The notes under the pieces were generated by a model. That model had not been told where the DNA came from, ran no database searches, and saw only the letters and a program-made list of their open reading frames with translations. From Cyclobacteriaceae bacterium (GTDB lineage: Bacteria > Bacteroidota > Bacteroidia > Cytophagales > Cyclobacteriaceae), in the NCBI GenBank assembly GCA_020436165.1, contig JAGQYI010000076.1:35555-99554 (forward strand): a stretch of 64,000 nt of DNA. Direction: 5' to 3'. This document shows positions 7,798-16,565 of this stretch, one piece after another (the stretch's first letter is position 1; the number at the start of each line of letters is the position of its first letter). A program made the translations under genes and the position numbers.

Positions 7798-10700
7798 TTG
7801 AAAAGCCTTTTACTCAAAGCTTTTAATGCACGACCTGAAGAATTTGCTTCTGTGGGGCTTATGATGTTATTGGGTTTTTCTACAGGTATTTTTATGGCAA
7901 CATACGATGTTGCCTCTCCCGCAATTTTCCTTTCTCAATTCAAAGACAAAAACACATTGGCGCAAGCCATACTCCTGTCGGGGGTTCTAAGTGTGCTGAG
8001 CACATATTTATATGCTTTTTTGCAACGTAAAATACCATTCAGATTTTTAGTTTGGTTTTTTGCACTTGTAATGCTGGCGGCTACTGCATTTGTCTGGTAC
8101 CAAAGTACTTCTAAAGATGCCAGCAAAGTTGTTATTTTCATTGGCTTTGTTTTGGCATTGCCCTTTTCATTTTCGTCAAGCCTTATTTTTTGGGGATATT
8201 TCGGAAGAGTATTTAATCTAAAGCAATCAAAAAGAGTAATTGGTGGAATAGATACAGGGCAACTGATCGCATCGTTGCTCTCCTTATTTGTAATCGGGTT
8301 TGTACTTGACAATAACCTTGTTGTTACCGAACATCTTTACATTGGAAGTGTAGCAGGTATTGTTGGATTACTTATTACTTCAACGCTCATAAATCCTCTG
8401 GCGCACAATTCTGAGATGTCCAAACGGAAAGTAAGTGCTCAACCTTTTAAAAAAATATTTGGTAATCGTTACACCCGGTGGATGACCTTATTTGTAATCA
8501 TTTCACTTATTGCCATAACGTTTGTTGATTATTCCTTTTTGAACGTAACCAACATTCAGTGGACCACCGTTGCGGAAAAAGGTTCTTTTCTTGCCAAGTT
8601 CGAGGCTACGGTAGTAATATTCAGCTTCCTTTTCCAAACATTCGTTACCGATTGGATTATAGAAAACTACGGGCTTAAGGTTTCACTGCTTATCAATCCT
8701 GCGCTTGCTATTTTGTTGGCGGGTGTGGCCCTTGTGGCGGGCTTATTAATGGGCTCCTCCGCTGATGCCGGTGGTAATTTCATTTGGTTCTTCCTGGCAA
8801 TTGCAGCCAGTAAATTGTTTATAGATTCCTTAAAAGATGCGTTGGATGGCCCAACATTTAAACTCTATTTCTTACCAATAGACAGTGAGGTAAAATTTGA
8901 TGTTACTACCAAAATAGAGGGTGTAATAACTGCAATAGGTGGTGTAATTGCCGGTCTTATACTTATTGGAATGAACCGTTTTAACATAGAACTTTTGTAT
9001 GTAAGTGCGGGATTGATTCCAATGCTCATTGCATGGTATTTTTTAACAAACAGGATGCATACAGGGTATAAATCAACTCTTCAGTATACACTTGAGAAAA
9101 ACAAAAAGCAAACCGGTCATTTAAAATCTGAAAATGATGTAGACACTATTTCAGACGACCAGATGATAAATAATTTAAAATTACTTGAAAGAACGAGCCC
9201 AGGTGAGTTTGAAAAAACAGCACTGGATATGATTGATTCTGTCAAAGGGAATGTTCAGGATTTTCTTCAGGACAAAATAAAGAACATGGAGCTTGAATTT
9301 GATACCAAGCCTTCAACCATCCAACAAAATAAGGAATTAAAAAAACTTGCTTCGATGGCCGCTAATGAGGCTAAGCAAACCGATGTAATTTCTATTTCTC
9401 CTGACCGGCTGTATACGCTTTCTAAGTCAACTTCCAAATCGGACAGGATATTAGCAGCCAAACTGCTTAGAAGTTTGATTTCAGACAAAACGATTTTTGT
9501 CCTTTTGGAATTACTTCGTGATCAAAATATAGAGGTAAAACAGCAAGCAATTATTACTGCCCGAAAAGTTAAGCGAAAAGAGACATGGCCTTTATTAATA
9601 GAACTGCTATCGAACAGAGTTTTTACATACGATGCCTCTTCAGCCCTTATTGAAGCAGGTGAAGAGGTATTGCATAGTCTAGAAAATGCATTTCACAGAT
9701 CGGGCCAGGTGCAATCCGTTATGCTTAAAATAATCAATATCATAAGTGCGATTGATACCCCCGAAGCCAATAAAATGCTGTGGGCAAAAATAGATTTCCC
9801 GGATAGAAAGATTGTTCGTCAAATTCTTCTTTCCTTCAATGAAAAGCGGTTTCATGCATCTGAAGTAGAAATGACTGTTCTCAATGACTTATTATCCGAT
9901 GAAATTGGCAAGGCAATATGGAATCTTGCTGCTTTTGATGAAATATCCGATCAGGAGTATAATCAGTTGCTTAAAGAAGCTTTAAATGAAGAAGTAGCAA
10001 GCAACTTTAGCATGATCTACATTTTACTTTCCATGATATATGATCCTGAGTCAATTAAGCTTGTTAAAGAAAATATTGAATCTGGTACCTCAGAAGGGAA
10101 CACCTTTGCACTTGAACTACTCGATATTTTTATTGCGCAAGATTTAAAACCAAAGATTTTTCCTCTTTTAGATGACATTGATACAAAGGAAAAGCTTACC
10201 AAACTTCAGCATTTTTATCCCAGGCAATCGTACGAGGAAGCAACTACCTACAATTTTCTGTTGAACAGGGATTTTAATAATATAAACAGGTGGACCAAGG
10301 CCTGCACTTTGTACGCACTGCAATCAAATTTGCAGGAAGACGTAAGGAAAAGTATAGTCGCTCAGATATTTAACCCGGACAATCTTTTGTCGGAATTGGC
10401 TGCTTCAATTCTTTTCAAACATGATAAAGCTGTTTTTAATAGCATTACAGCAAGAAGACTAATTCAGGACAAAAGCTTTGAATCCGTAATTGAAAGACTT
10501 GAAAATAATTTGCCAACAAAATTTGATGTATGCCAATTCTTTGCTCAAAGCGAATCATTTGGTTTTCTATCCGGTTTGCATATATCGCAAATTGTAGACA
10601 AAGCAGAATTAGTAGAGCTTGGTGACAGTGAAATAGTAACAATTACTGATGATCAAAATGCTTACCTGGTGGCATCGGGAATGATTGATGTTACCGCTAA

Positions 10701-10935
10701 TGATGGTTCTTCTGCCCTTTTTACTGAGGCAACTATGTTTGGCAATATGTTTACGAAAGAAGGTCGCAGGTTGTTAAATGCAAAAGCAGATGGTAATGCG
10801 AGGCTTTTTGAAGTAAACCTTAATGATGTATTTGATGTGCTGACCAATTATAAAGACCTTACCAGGCAATTTGTAAATAATGTCAGTAATAGCTTAGAAG
10901 ACCAATTTAAAGAAACCTTAAAAACTATCCACTAA
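7798..10935 (+). CDS. Transporter-like membrane protein fused to HEAT repeats and a cyclic-nucleotide-binding-like domain
   Basis: First gene of the 7.8-27 kb operon, 1045 residues, TTG start (no ATG nearby). Residues 1-420 carry about twelve hydrophobic helices and resemble the ADP/ATP-carrier-like or major-facilitator class. Residues 535-885 are helical repeats of HEAT type (for example KSDRILAAKLLRSLISD and NIEVKQQAIITARKV). Residues 918-1040 look like a cyclic-nucleotide-binding beta-barrel (LVELGDSEIVTITDD, LVASGMIDV, ATMFGNMF). The phosphate cassette is degenerate: FGN replaces FGE, and the Arg-Ala-Ser/Thr part is not evident. It may sense a nucleotide or only use the fold. The next gene starts 7 bases after its stop. 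Transport activity is unproven. Confidence 0.7.
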   Translation: MKSLLLKAFNARPEEFASVGLMMLLGFSTGIFMATYDVASPAIFLSQFKDKNTLAQAILLSGVLSVLSTYLYAFLQRKIPFRFLVWFFALVMLAATAFVWYQSTSKDASKVVIFIGFVLALPFSFSSSLIFWGYFGRVFNLKQSKRVIGGIDTGQLIASLLSLFVIGFVLDNNLVVTEHLYIGSVAGIVGLLITSTLINPLAHNSEMSKRKVSAQPFKKIFGNRYTRWMTLFVIISLIAITFVDYSFLNVTNIQWTTVAEKGSFLAKFEATVVIFSFLFQTFVTDWIIENYGLKVSLLINPALAILLAGVALVAGLLMGSSADAGGNFIWFFLAIAASKLFIDSLKDALDGPTFKLYFLPIDSEVKFDVTTKIEGVITAIGGVIAGLILIGMNRFNIELLYVSAGLIPMLIAWYFLTNRMHTGYKSTLQYTLEKNKKQTGHLKSENDVDTISDDQMINNLKLLERTSPGEFEKTALDMIDSVKGNVQDFLQDKIKNMELEFDTKPSTIQQNKELKKLASMAANEAKQTDVISISPDRLYTLSKSTSKSDRILAAKLLRSLISDKTIFVLLELLRDQNIEVKQQAIITARKVKRKETWPLLIELLSNRVFTYDASSALIEAGEEVLHSLENAFHRSGQVQSVMLKIINIISAIDTPEANKMLWAKIDFPDRKIVRQILLSFNEKRFHASEVEMTVLNDLLSDEIGKAIWNLAAFDEISDQEYNQLLKEALNEEVASNFSMIYILLSMIYDPESIKLVKENIESGTSEGNTFALELLDIFIAQDLKPKIFPLLDDIDTKEKLTKLQHFYPRQSYEEATTYNFLLNRDFNNINRWTKACTLYALQSNLQEDVRKSIVAQIFNPDNLLSELAASILFKHDKAVFNSITARRLIQDKSFESVIERLENNLPTKFDVCQFFAQSESFGFLSGLHISQIVDKAELVELGDSEIVTITDDQNAYLVASGMIDVTANDGSSALFTEATMFGNMFTKEGRRLLNAKADGNARLFEVNLNDVFDVLTNYKDLTRQFVNNVSNSLEDQFKETLKTIH

Positions 10936-10942
10936 TTAGCAA

Positions 10943-12385
10943 ATGGAAATTGACATCCTTATAAATTATAGTGAAACTGACAACTCATCAGAAGGAGGAA
11001 ATCCGGGATGGGTAACAAGCTTCGAAAAGTTTCTTCAAACAATACTTAAACAGGTTCTTGGAGCAAATCCTACCATTGTTTCAAAATCCGACACTGATTC
11101 TTTGACCAAAAGTGAGTTAAAAAACTCTGCCACATTAATAAGTATTGTGTCAAATGATATGGTAAAAAGTGGGCCTTGCCTGGACGCAGTTGAAGCTTTT
11201 TATAATCAGGATACGTCAAAAAGCAGGCTTTTTAAGGTTATGAAAGAACATGTGGACTACGAACAGCAGCCACAACACCTTGCACAGCTTATTCCTTACG
11301 ATTTATACGATGGCAGTAAGATAAATGAATCTCAGCCGGCATTTTACGATTACTTTGGGCCTGAGGCAGAACAGATCTATTGGATGAAATTAGTAGATCT
11401 TGCCTATGATATCAACGAGGTAATACATCAACTAAATAGCAAAGAAAGTGGCGATGCGAAACCCCTCTACGAGCGAAAATCAATTTATCTTGCTACAACA
11501 GGCAACGACCTAACCGTTCAACGAAACGTGATCAGAAGAGAACTTCAAAGGCATGGATTCAAGGTATTGCCTGAGTATAACTTGTCAAATAATCTGGAAA
11601 ATCTTACAAATGATATTACTGAGAATCTCAGCAAAAGCATATTTTCGATACACTTGTTAGGCAGTTCCTACGGAGATATTCCGGAAGGCAGCGATAGATC
11701 AATTGTAGATCTTCAAAATAAAATCGCTTCTCAAACAACCACCAGTGCCGGCCATAAACTTCAGCGGCTCATATGGATTCAACCGGATCAAAGTAAGTCA
11801 AGCGAACGCCAAAGAGCTTTTCTTGAAAACCTGCAGCGCGATATTAGCACACTAGAAGGTGCCGAGGTGCTACAAACACCCTTAGAAGATTTTAAAAATA
11901 TTATGCGGGAAGAAATTTTCGTTAACGAAAATTTTGGCGCTTCCAATGGGCAGAAATTACATTTAGATAAGAATAAACAAAACGTTTACCTTATTTACGA
12001 TAAAATAGATAAAGAAGGTGTAACCCCAGTAATTAAGCTACTTGTTAAAGAAGGCTTTAATGTAATTGAACCAGATTTTGAAGGTACTTTATTAGATGTA
12101 AGAAGAGGACACCTGGAAAAGCTTAAACTATTTGATCTGGCTATAGTTTACCAGGGCAAGGTAAATATCAATTGGGTTAGGATGAAGTTGCTTGACCTTT
12201 TAAAAGCACCGGGTTTGGGAAGAAATAAGCCCATTGTTGGTAAAGCAGTTATAGCTGGAGAAGGGGTTGAATTCAAGAAAGAGCTTTATGAAGATTTTGA
12301 AGTAGAGCTAATACCTTCTGGAGGTAAAAAACCAGATGAAAAAGCATTATTATCATTTATTAAAGGGCTTAGCAAAGCAATATGA
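10943..12385 (+). CDS. Protein with three TIR/DUF4062-like modules
   Basis: A 480-residue soluble protein that appears to contain three flavodoxin-like signalling modules. Module 1 (residues 1-150) opens DILINYSETDN and has SNDMVKSGPCLDAVEAF where TIR proteins have S..Y..SxWCxxEL; the usual catalytic Glu is replaced by Ala in the simplest alignment, with a Glu two residues later. Module 2 (about 170-335) has IYLATTGNDLTVQRNVIRRE and LGSSYGDIPEGS, close to the DUF4062/TIR-like pattern of STAND-linked proteins. Module 3 (about 344-480) starts QNVYLIYDKIDKEG and is more divergent. Stop and next start overlap by four bases (ATGA), so it is coupled to the nSTAND ATPase. An adaptor or nucleotide-sensing role is inference. 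Confidence 0.65.
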   Translation: MEIDILINYSETDNSSEGGNPGWVTSFEKFLQTILKQVLGANPTIVSKSDTDSLTKSELKNSATLISIVSNDMVKSGPCLDAVEAFYNQDTSKSRLFKVMKEHVDYEQQPQHLAQLIPYDLYDGSKINESQPAFYDYFGPEAEQIYWMKLVDLAYDINEVIHQLNSKESGDAKPLYERKSIYLATTGNDLTVQRNVIRRELQRHGFKVLPEYNLSNNLENLTNDITENLSKSIFSIHLLGSSYGDIPEGSDRSIVDLQNKIASQTTTSAGHKLQRLIWIQPDQSKSSERQRAFLENLQRDISTLEGAEVLQTPLEDFKNIMREEIFVNENFGASNGQKLHLDKNKQNVYLIYDKIDKEGVTPVIKLLVKEGFNVIEPDFEGTLLDVRRGHLEKLKLFDLAIVYQGKVNINWVRMKLLDLLKAPGLGRNKPIVGKAVIAGEGVEFKKELYEDFEVELIPSGGKKPDEKALLSFIKGLSKAI

Positions 12386-15300
12386 GTACCATAATTAGTC
12401 AGATTGAGAATCCTTTTCCTGGCCTCAGACCTTTTAAAATAGAGGAAAGCCATTTGTTCTTTGGCCGTGAAGGCCAAACGGACGAAGTGTTGATGAAGCT
12501 TTCACAGCATAGGTTTGTAGGTATAATTGGCCCTTCAGGAAGTGGTAAATCTTCATTTGTCTATTGCGGTGCACTGCCTATATTATACGGTGGCTTTTTA
12601 ACCGAAACGGGACCCAACTGGGAAGTTATTGTTACAAGACCCGGCAATAACCCAATCGAAAACCTTGGAGAATCTATCCTTGAGCACGATCCTACATACG
12701 ATACAGCTTCTTACGAAGACAGAAAAGTAAAAAGAACGATCATTTCTACTCTGATGAAGAGTAGCTCACTAGGTATAGTTGAAGCAATTCAGCAAACAAG
12801 AAAAGCAACAGGTAAAAACTACCTTATCCTAGTCGACCAATTTGAGGAGCTTTTCAGGTTTAAGGACGATTCTCTAAACTCTAATTCTGTTAATGAGACC
12901 CTGAGTTTCATCAATTTGTTAATGGAGGCCATTAACTATGAAGATGAGCCAATTTATATAGCCATTACCATGCGCTCCGATTTTATTGGGGAGTGTGCAC
13001 AATTTGCAGAACTCACCAAGAAAATCAATGATAGCCATTACCTTATACCTCAACTAACACGTGAGCAAAAGCGCAGAGCCATTGAAGGGCCTGTAGCAGT
13101 GGGTGGTGGTGAAATTGCACCCCGACTGGTACAACGGCTGTTAAATGATTTGGGCGATAATCCTGATCAGCTTCCCATTCTTCAACATGCGCTCATGCGT
13201 ACCTGGGACTATTGGAAACACAATGCTGAAGGTGATGAGGCAATGGATCTTAAACATTATGAGGCCATTGGCACCATGGAAGAAGCCCTTTCGATGCATG
13301 CCAACGAAGCGTACGATGAGCTTAATGACCACCAAAGAGATATATGCGCAGTTCTGTTTAAAGCAATCACAGAAAAAAGAGGAGAAAATTATGGAATCAG
13401 GCGCCCTACCCTATTAAGTGAGATTGCAAGCATTGCTGATGTTTCTGTAGAAGAAGTATCAGCAGTAATTGAACGTTTCAGAGAACCTGGCAGGTCGTTC
13501 CTCATGCCTCCGCATGAGCAAATATTGCACTCAGACTCCATGATTGATATTTCTCATGAGAGTTTAATGCGTATTTGGGTTCGGCTCAAAAACTGGGTGG
13601 ATGAAGAATCTGAAGCTGTAGGTATGTATTTGCGCCTTTCCGAAGCAGCGGCTATGCACCAGGTAGGGAAAGGAGGTCTTTGGCGACCGCCAGATCTGCA
13701 ACTGGCACTGAACTGGCAGCTTAAGCACAAGCCAACACTTGTGTGGGGACAACGTTACGATCTTGCCTACGAGCGCACCATGGTTTTTCTTGAATATTCT
13801 AAAAAAGAATTTGAGGAAGAACAGAAAATTAAAGAGTTACAAGCCAAAAGAGCCTTACGTAATGCCAGACTAACTGCTTTAGTAATGGGGCTGGCTACAG
13901 TTGTTTCTGTTGGTTTCCTGTTGTATGCCTTCGCCAAGAAAACGCAGGCAGAAAATGCAGAAAAACAAGCTAAAGATAATCTTGAGCTGGCTATTAAAAA
14001 CGAAGCAGAAGCCAAAAAACAAACAAAGATTGCCCAGGATCAAACAGTGATTGCTACCCAGCAAAAAGATAGAGCCGATGAAGCCGCAGAAGTTGCTAAA
14101 AAGGAAAGAGACAATGCAGTGACCCAAAAGGAAATAGCCCAAGCTGCAACTATTAGAGCGCAAAATGCTGAAAAGCAGGCCAAAGAAAATGAGCAGGAAG
14201 CAATTATCGAAAAGAATAAAGCCGATGAAGCCAACAAACGGGCCCAAATGGAGAAATCGCGTGCTGATCAACTTCGGTATTTGTCATTAGCCAAAGCTAT
14301 GGCCATCACGGCAACCAAAAATATACCGGATAGCCAGCTTAAGGGCCTGCTGGCAATGCAAGCCTACAATTTTAATGAAGAGAACGATGGAGAGAAGTTC
14401 AATGCAGATATTTACGATGGTGTTTATAAGGCATTAAGTCAATTCAAAGACCCTTCAACAAACAGTCTAAAGGGTCACTCACAGCAGGTAAATGTTGTAA
14501 TTGAAGGAATTGGAAGTGGTCAGTCTCTTTTTTCGGCCGATTCAGAAGGTAAAATCTTGAAATGGGATGTTAAAAATGGACAGGTGCAGGCAGATACAAT
14601 TACATCTGCCCGCAACGGGTACGACACCCGAGGTATGATTGCCGACCCAAATGGAAAATGGCTGATTGCAGGAGGTGATTATCCAAGACCAAATAATGAA
14701 GCATTTGTAGACTATTTTGATCTTAAAAACAGGACTTCCAAACAGCTTTCAGGATTTGCAGGAGTTGTACAAAACTTGATTCTCCAACCTTCAGGCACTG
14801 AATTCCTCGCCTTAAATAACTATGGTAAGGAAATCGTTAAATACAACCTTTCAAACAACACTGTTTCATCATTTCTTGTGCCGTCTGAACGGCTTAATTT
14901 CATTGCAATGACAAAGAATGGAAGGTTTTTGGCTGGTGCCGGAAATAAAGGCAATGTCTTTTTATGGGATCTTCAAAATGGTAACAGTGAGAAAGTAATC
15001 TACAAAACTCCGAACAAAGCGATTACGGCCGTTCAGTTTAGCCCGAGTGGTCAGCAATTAGTAGTCGGTAACAGGGAGGGAGAAGTTACGCTACTTTTTA
15101 CAGCTACCGGAGTAGTGCGAAGAACATTCTCTGAAATTCAGGCTCAGATTAATGATATCAAATTTAGCCCCAACGGAAATTACCTGGCGGTAGCAAGTTA
15201 CGATGGCACCTTACGGGTTTGGGATATGCAAAACCTAAAACTGCAGCCTTTGGTTTTATCTGGTCTTAATGACTGGGCCGCATCGTTAGCTTTTACAAAC

Positions 15301-15489
15301 GATAATCAGTACCTGTTAGGTGGTGGATTTGATAATGGCGAAGTTCGTGTATGGCCAATGGACTTGGAACGTATGGCAAGTAAACTTTGCACTCATATTG
15401 ACCGAAATCTTACAGATGTAGAATGGGAAATTTATGTTGCAGACCTTAAAGACATTCCAAAGGAAAAGACGTGTGAAAATGTGGATTAA
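12382..15489 (+). CDS. nSTAND ATPase with transmembrane helix, coiled coil and WD40-type propeller
   Basis: A 1035-residue signal-transducing ATPase. Residues 14-18 are GLRPF and 50-57 the Walker A GPSGSGKS; Walker B is ILVDQFEELF near 150, followed by MRSDFIGECAQF and a winged-helix region ending SHESLMRIW near 395. This is the novel STAND 1 layout. A single helix at about 497-518 follows RALRNAR, so by the positive-inside rule the ATPase is cytosolic and the rest periplasmic. Residues 519-640 are an Ala/Lys/Glu coiled coil resembling the TolA rod. Residues 697-1007 form a WD40-type propeller (KGNVFLWDLQNG, DGTLRVWDMQN, NGEVRVWPMD). It overlaps both neighbours and sits at the centre of the operon. 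The trigger and effector are unknown. Confidence 0.88.
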   Translation: MSTIISQIENPFPGLRPFKIEESHLFFGREGQTDEVLMKLSQHRFVGIIGPSGSGKSSFVYCGALPILYGGFLTETGPNWEVIVTRPGNNPIENLGESILEHDPTYDTASYEDRKVKRTIISTLMKSSSLGIVEAIQQTRKATGKNYLILVDQFEELFRFKDDSLNSNSVNETLSFINLLMEAINYEDEPIYIAITMRSDFIGECAQFAELTKKINDSHYLIPQLTREQKRRAIEGPVAVGGGEIAPRLVQRLLNDLGDNPDQLPILQHALMRTWDYWKHNAEGDEAMDLKHYEAIGTMEEALSMHANEAYDELNDHQRDICAVLFKAITEKRGENYGIRRPTLLSEIASIADVSVEEVSAVIERFREPGRSFLMPPHEQILHSDSMIDISHESLMRIWVRLKNWVDEESEAVGMYLRLSEAAAMHQVGKGGLWRPPDLQLALNWQLKHKPTLVWGQRYDLAYERTMVFLEYSKKEFEEEQKIKELQAKRALRNARLTALVMGLATVVSVGFLLYAFAKKTQAENAEKQAKDNLELAIKNEAEAKKQTKIAQDQTVIATQQKDRADEAAEVAKKERDNAVTQKEIAQAATIRAQNAEKQAKENEQEAIIEKNKADEANKRAQMEKSRADQLRYLSLAKAMAITATKNIPDSQLKGLLAMQAYNFNEENDGEKFNADIYDGVYKALSQFKDPSTNSLKGHSQQVNVVIEGIGSGQSLFSADSEGKILKWDVKNGQVQADTITSARNGYDTRGMIADPNGKWLIAGGDYPRPNNEAFVDYFDLKNRTSKQLSGFAGVVQNLILQPSGTEFLALNNYGKEIVKYNLSNNTVSSFLVPSERLNFIAMTKNGRFLAGAGNKGNVFLWDLQNGNSEKVIYKTPNKAITAVQFSPSGQQLVVGNREGEVTLLFTATGVVRRTFSEIQAQINDIKFSPNGNYLAVASYDGTLRVWDMQNLKLQPLVLSGLNDWAASLAFTNDNQYLLGGGFDNGEVRVWPMDLERMASKLCTHIDRNLTDVEWEIYVADLKDIPKEKTCENVD

Positions 15490-16564
15490 AGAACTAAAAT
15501 TAATTGTATTTGCTGCTCTTTTCTTCTTTGTTTCCAGTGCAACACTTGCTCAGGAAGAAGAGAAAAGTGAGTGTGTTCTTAAACTGGAACAAGCTCAGGA
15601 AAAGTACAATCAGGGTCGTATTCAGGATGTTGAACCGTTAATTGGTCAATGCATAAGAGGAGATGAGTTCAATAAGGTAGATAAAGCTCAGGCTTTAAAA
15701 TTGTTAACGCTTTCTTACATATTCCTAAAAGAACAAGAGTTGGCTGAAGTGTCTATGCTTGAACTTCTCAAAGCAAATCACGAATTTGAAATCAATGAAA
15801 CAATTGATCCAAGTGAGTTTATTAATTTGTATAATAAATACAGAAGTGATCCTTTATTAAGTGTTGGAGTTCTTGGAGGAGTTACTTTTGCGCAACCCAT
15901 AGTACGCCAGTTAAACAGCACCCAGGATGTAAACGAATCTCCCCGTCAAAGCTATACTCCCAAGTTAGGGTTTAGGGGAGGTTTTAATGTGGAATATAGA
16001 TTAACCAGTAAAATATTTCTTAATCCCGGAATAAACATTACCCATGTTGCTTTTGAAAAAACCAACTAGGCACTAAATACTGGCACGGGCACTTACTATG
16101 GAGAATTTACAGGTGCTCTCGGTTTTAATAGCCTGGAACTCCCCTTGTTCGCACAATACCAGTTTTTAGATGGTAAAGTGAGGCCCTATGCTTTAGCGGG
16201 TGTCGTCCCCCAATTGTATACTTCTGCATCGTATCCTCCGGGTGATGCAACAAAAAACTCGATTGAAGGAAGCCCCGAAGTAACTTCTAATTCTCTCAAT
16301 CTTTCTGACGATCTTAAAAGATTTAACTTAGCTGTGTCTTTAGGAGCCGGTTTAAAAGTTAAAGTTGCCGGTGGTTTTTTTAACGCCAGATTGCGCTATA
16401 GCTATGGCCTTTTTACAACTTTTAAGGAATCGAGCGCACTCAATCCTCAAAACCCGGATCTTCTTTGGGAGTTAGGAGAATCATTGGATGGCTTTACCAT
16501 TCAAGACTTATCAATCTCAATTGGCTACACTTACCACATATTTATTCCCAAAAAACTAAGATAA
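15479..16564 (+). pseudogene. TPR-like plus outer-membrane beta-barrel protein, interrupted by an in-frame TAG
   Basis: Read through, this frame encodes 361 positions. The ATG at 15479 gives a clean signal peptide (IVFAALFFFVSSATLAQ) and overlaps the ATPase gene by 11 bases; the longer frame from 15434 is not needed. Residues 25-125 are helical and TPR-like (EKYNQGRIQDVEPLIGQ, ALKLLTLSYIFL, IDPSEFINLYNKYRSDP). From GVLGGVTFAQP onwards is an outer-membrane barrel domain with alternating strands (RGGFNVEYRLTSKIFLNPG, LRYSYGLFTTF) ending in SISIGYTYHI. The frame is interrupted at codon 197 by TAG (16067-16069) and continues in the same frame, so the two ORFs 15434-16069 and 16145-16564 are one gene. 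It may be inactive, suppressed, or a sequence error. Confidence 0.8.
16067..16069 (+). other. In-frame amber codon splitting the barrel gene
   Basis: TAG follows codons for EKTN and precedes ALNTGTGTYYGEF, which is a normal periplasmic-turn and strand sequence in the same frame. A single base change (for example from CAG, AAG, TAT or TAC) would restore the full protein. No indel is needed. Confidence 0.85.
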
Positions 16565-16565
16565 A

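Noticed and set aside
15434..16069. Start of the barrel gene at 15434
   Set aside because: The ATG at 15479 gives a standard signal peptide. The longer start adds 15 residues inside the ATPase gene.
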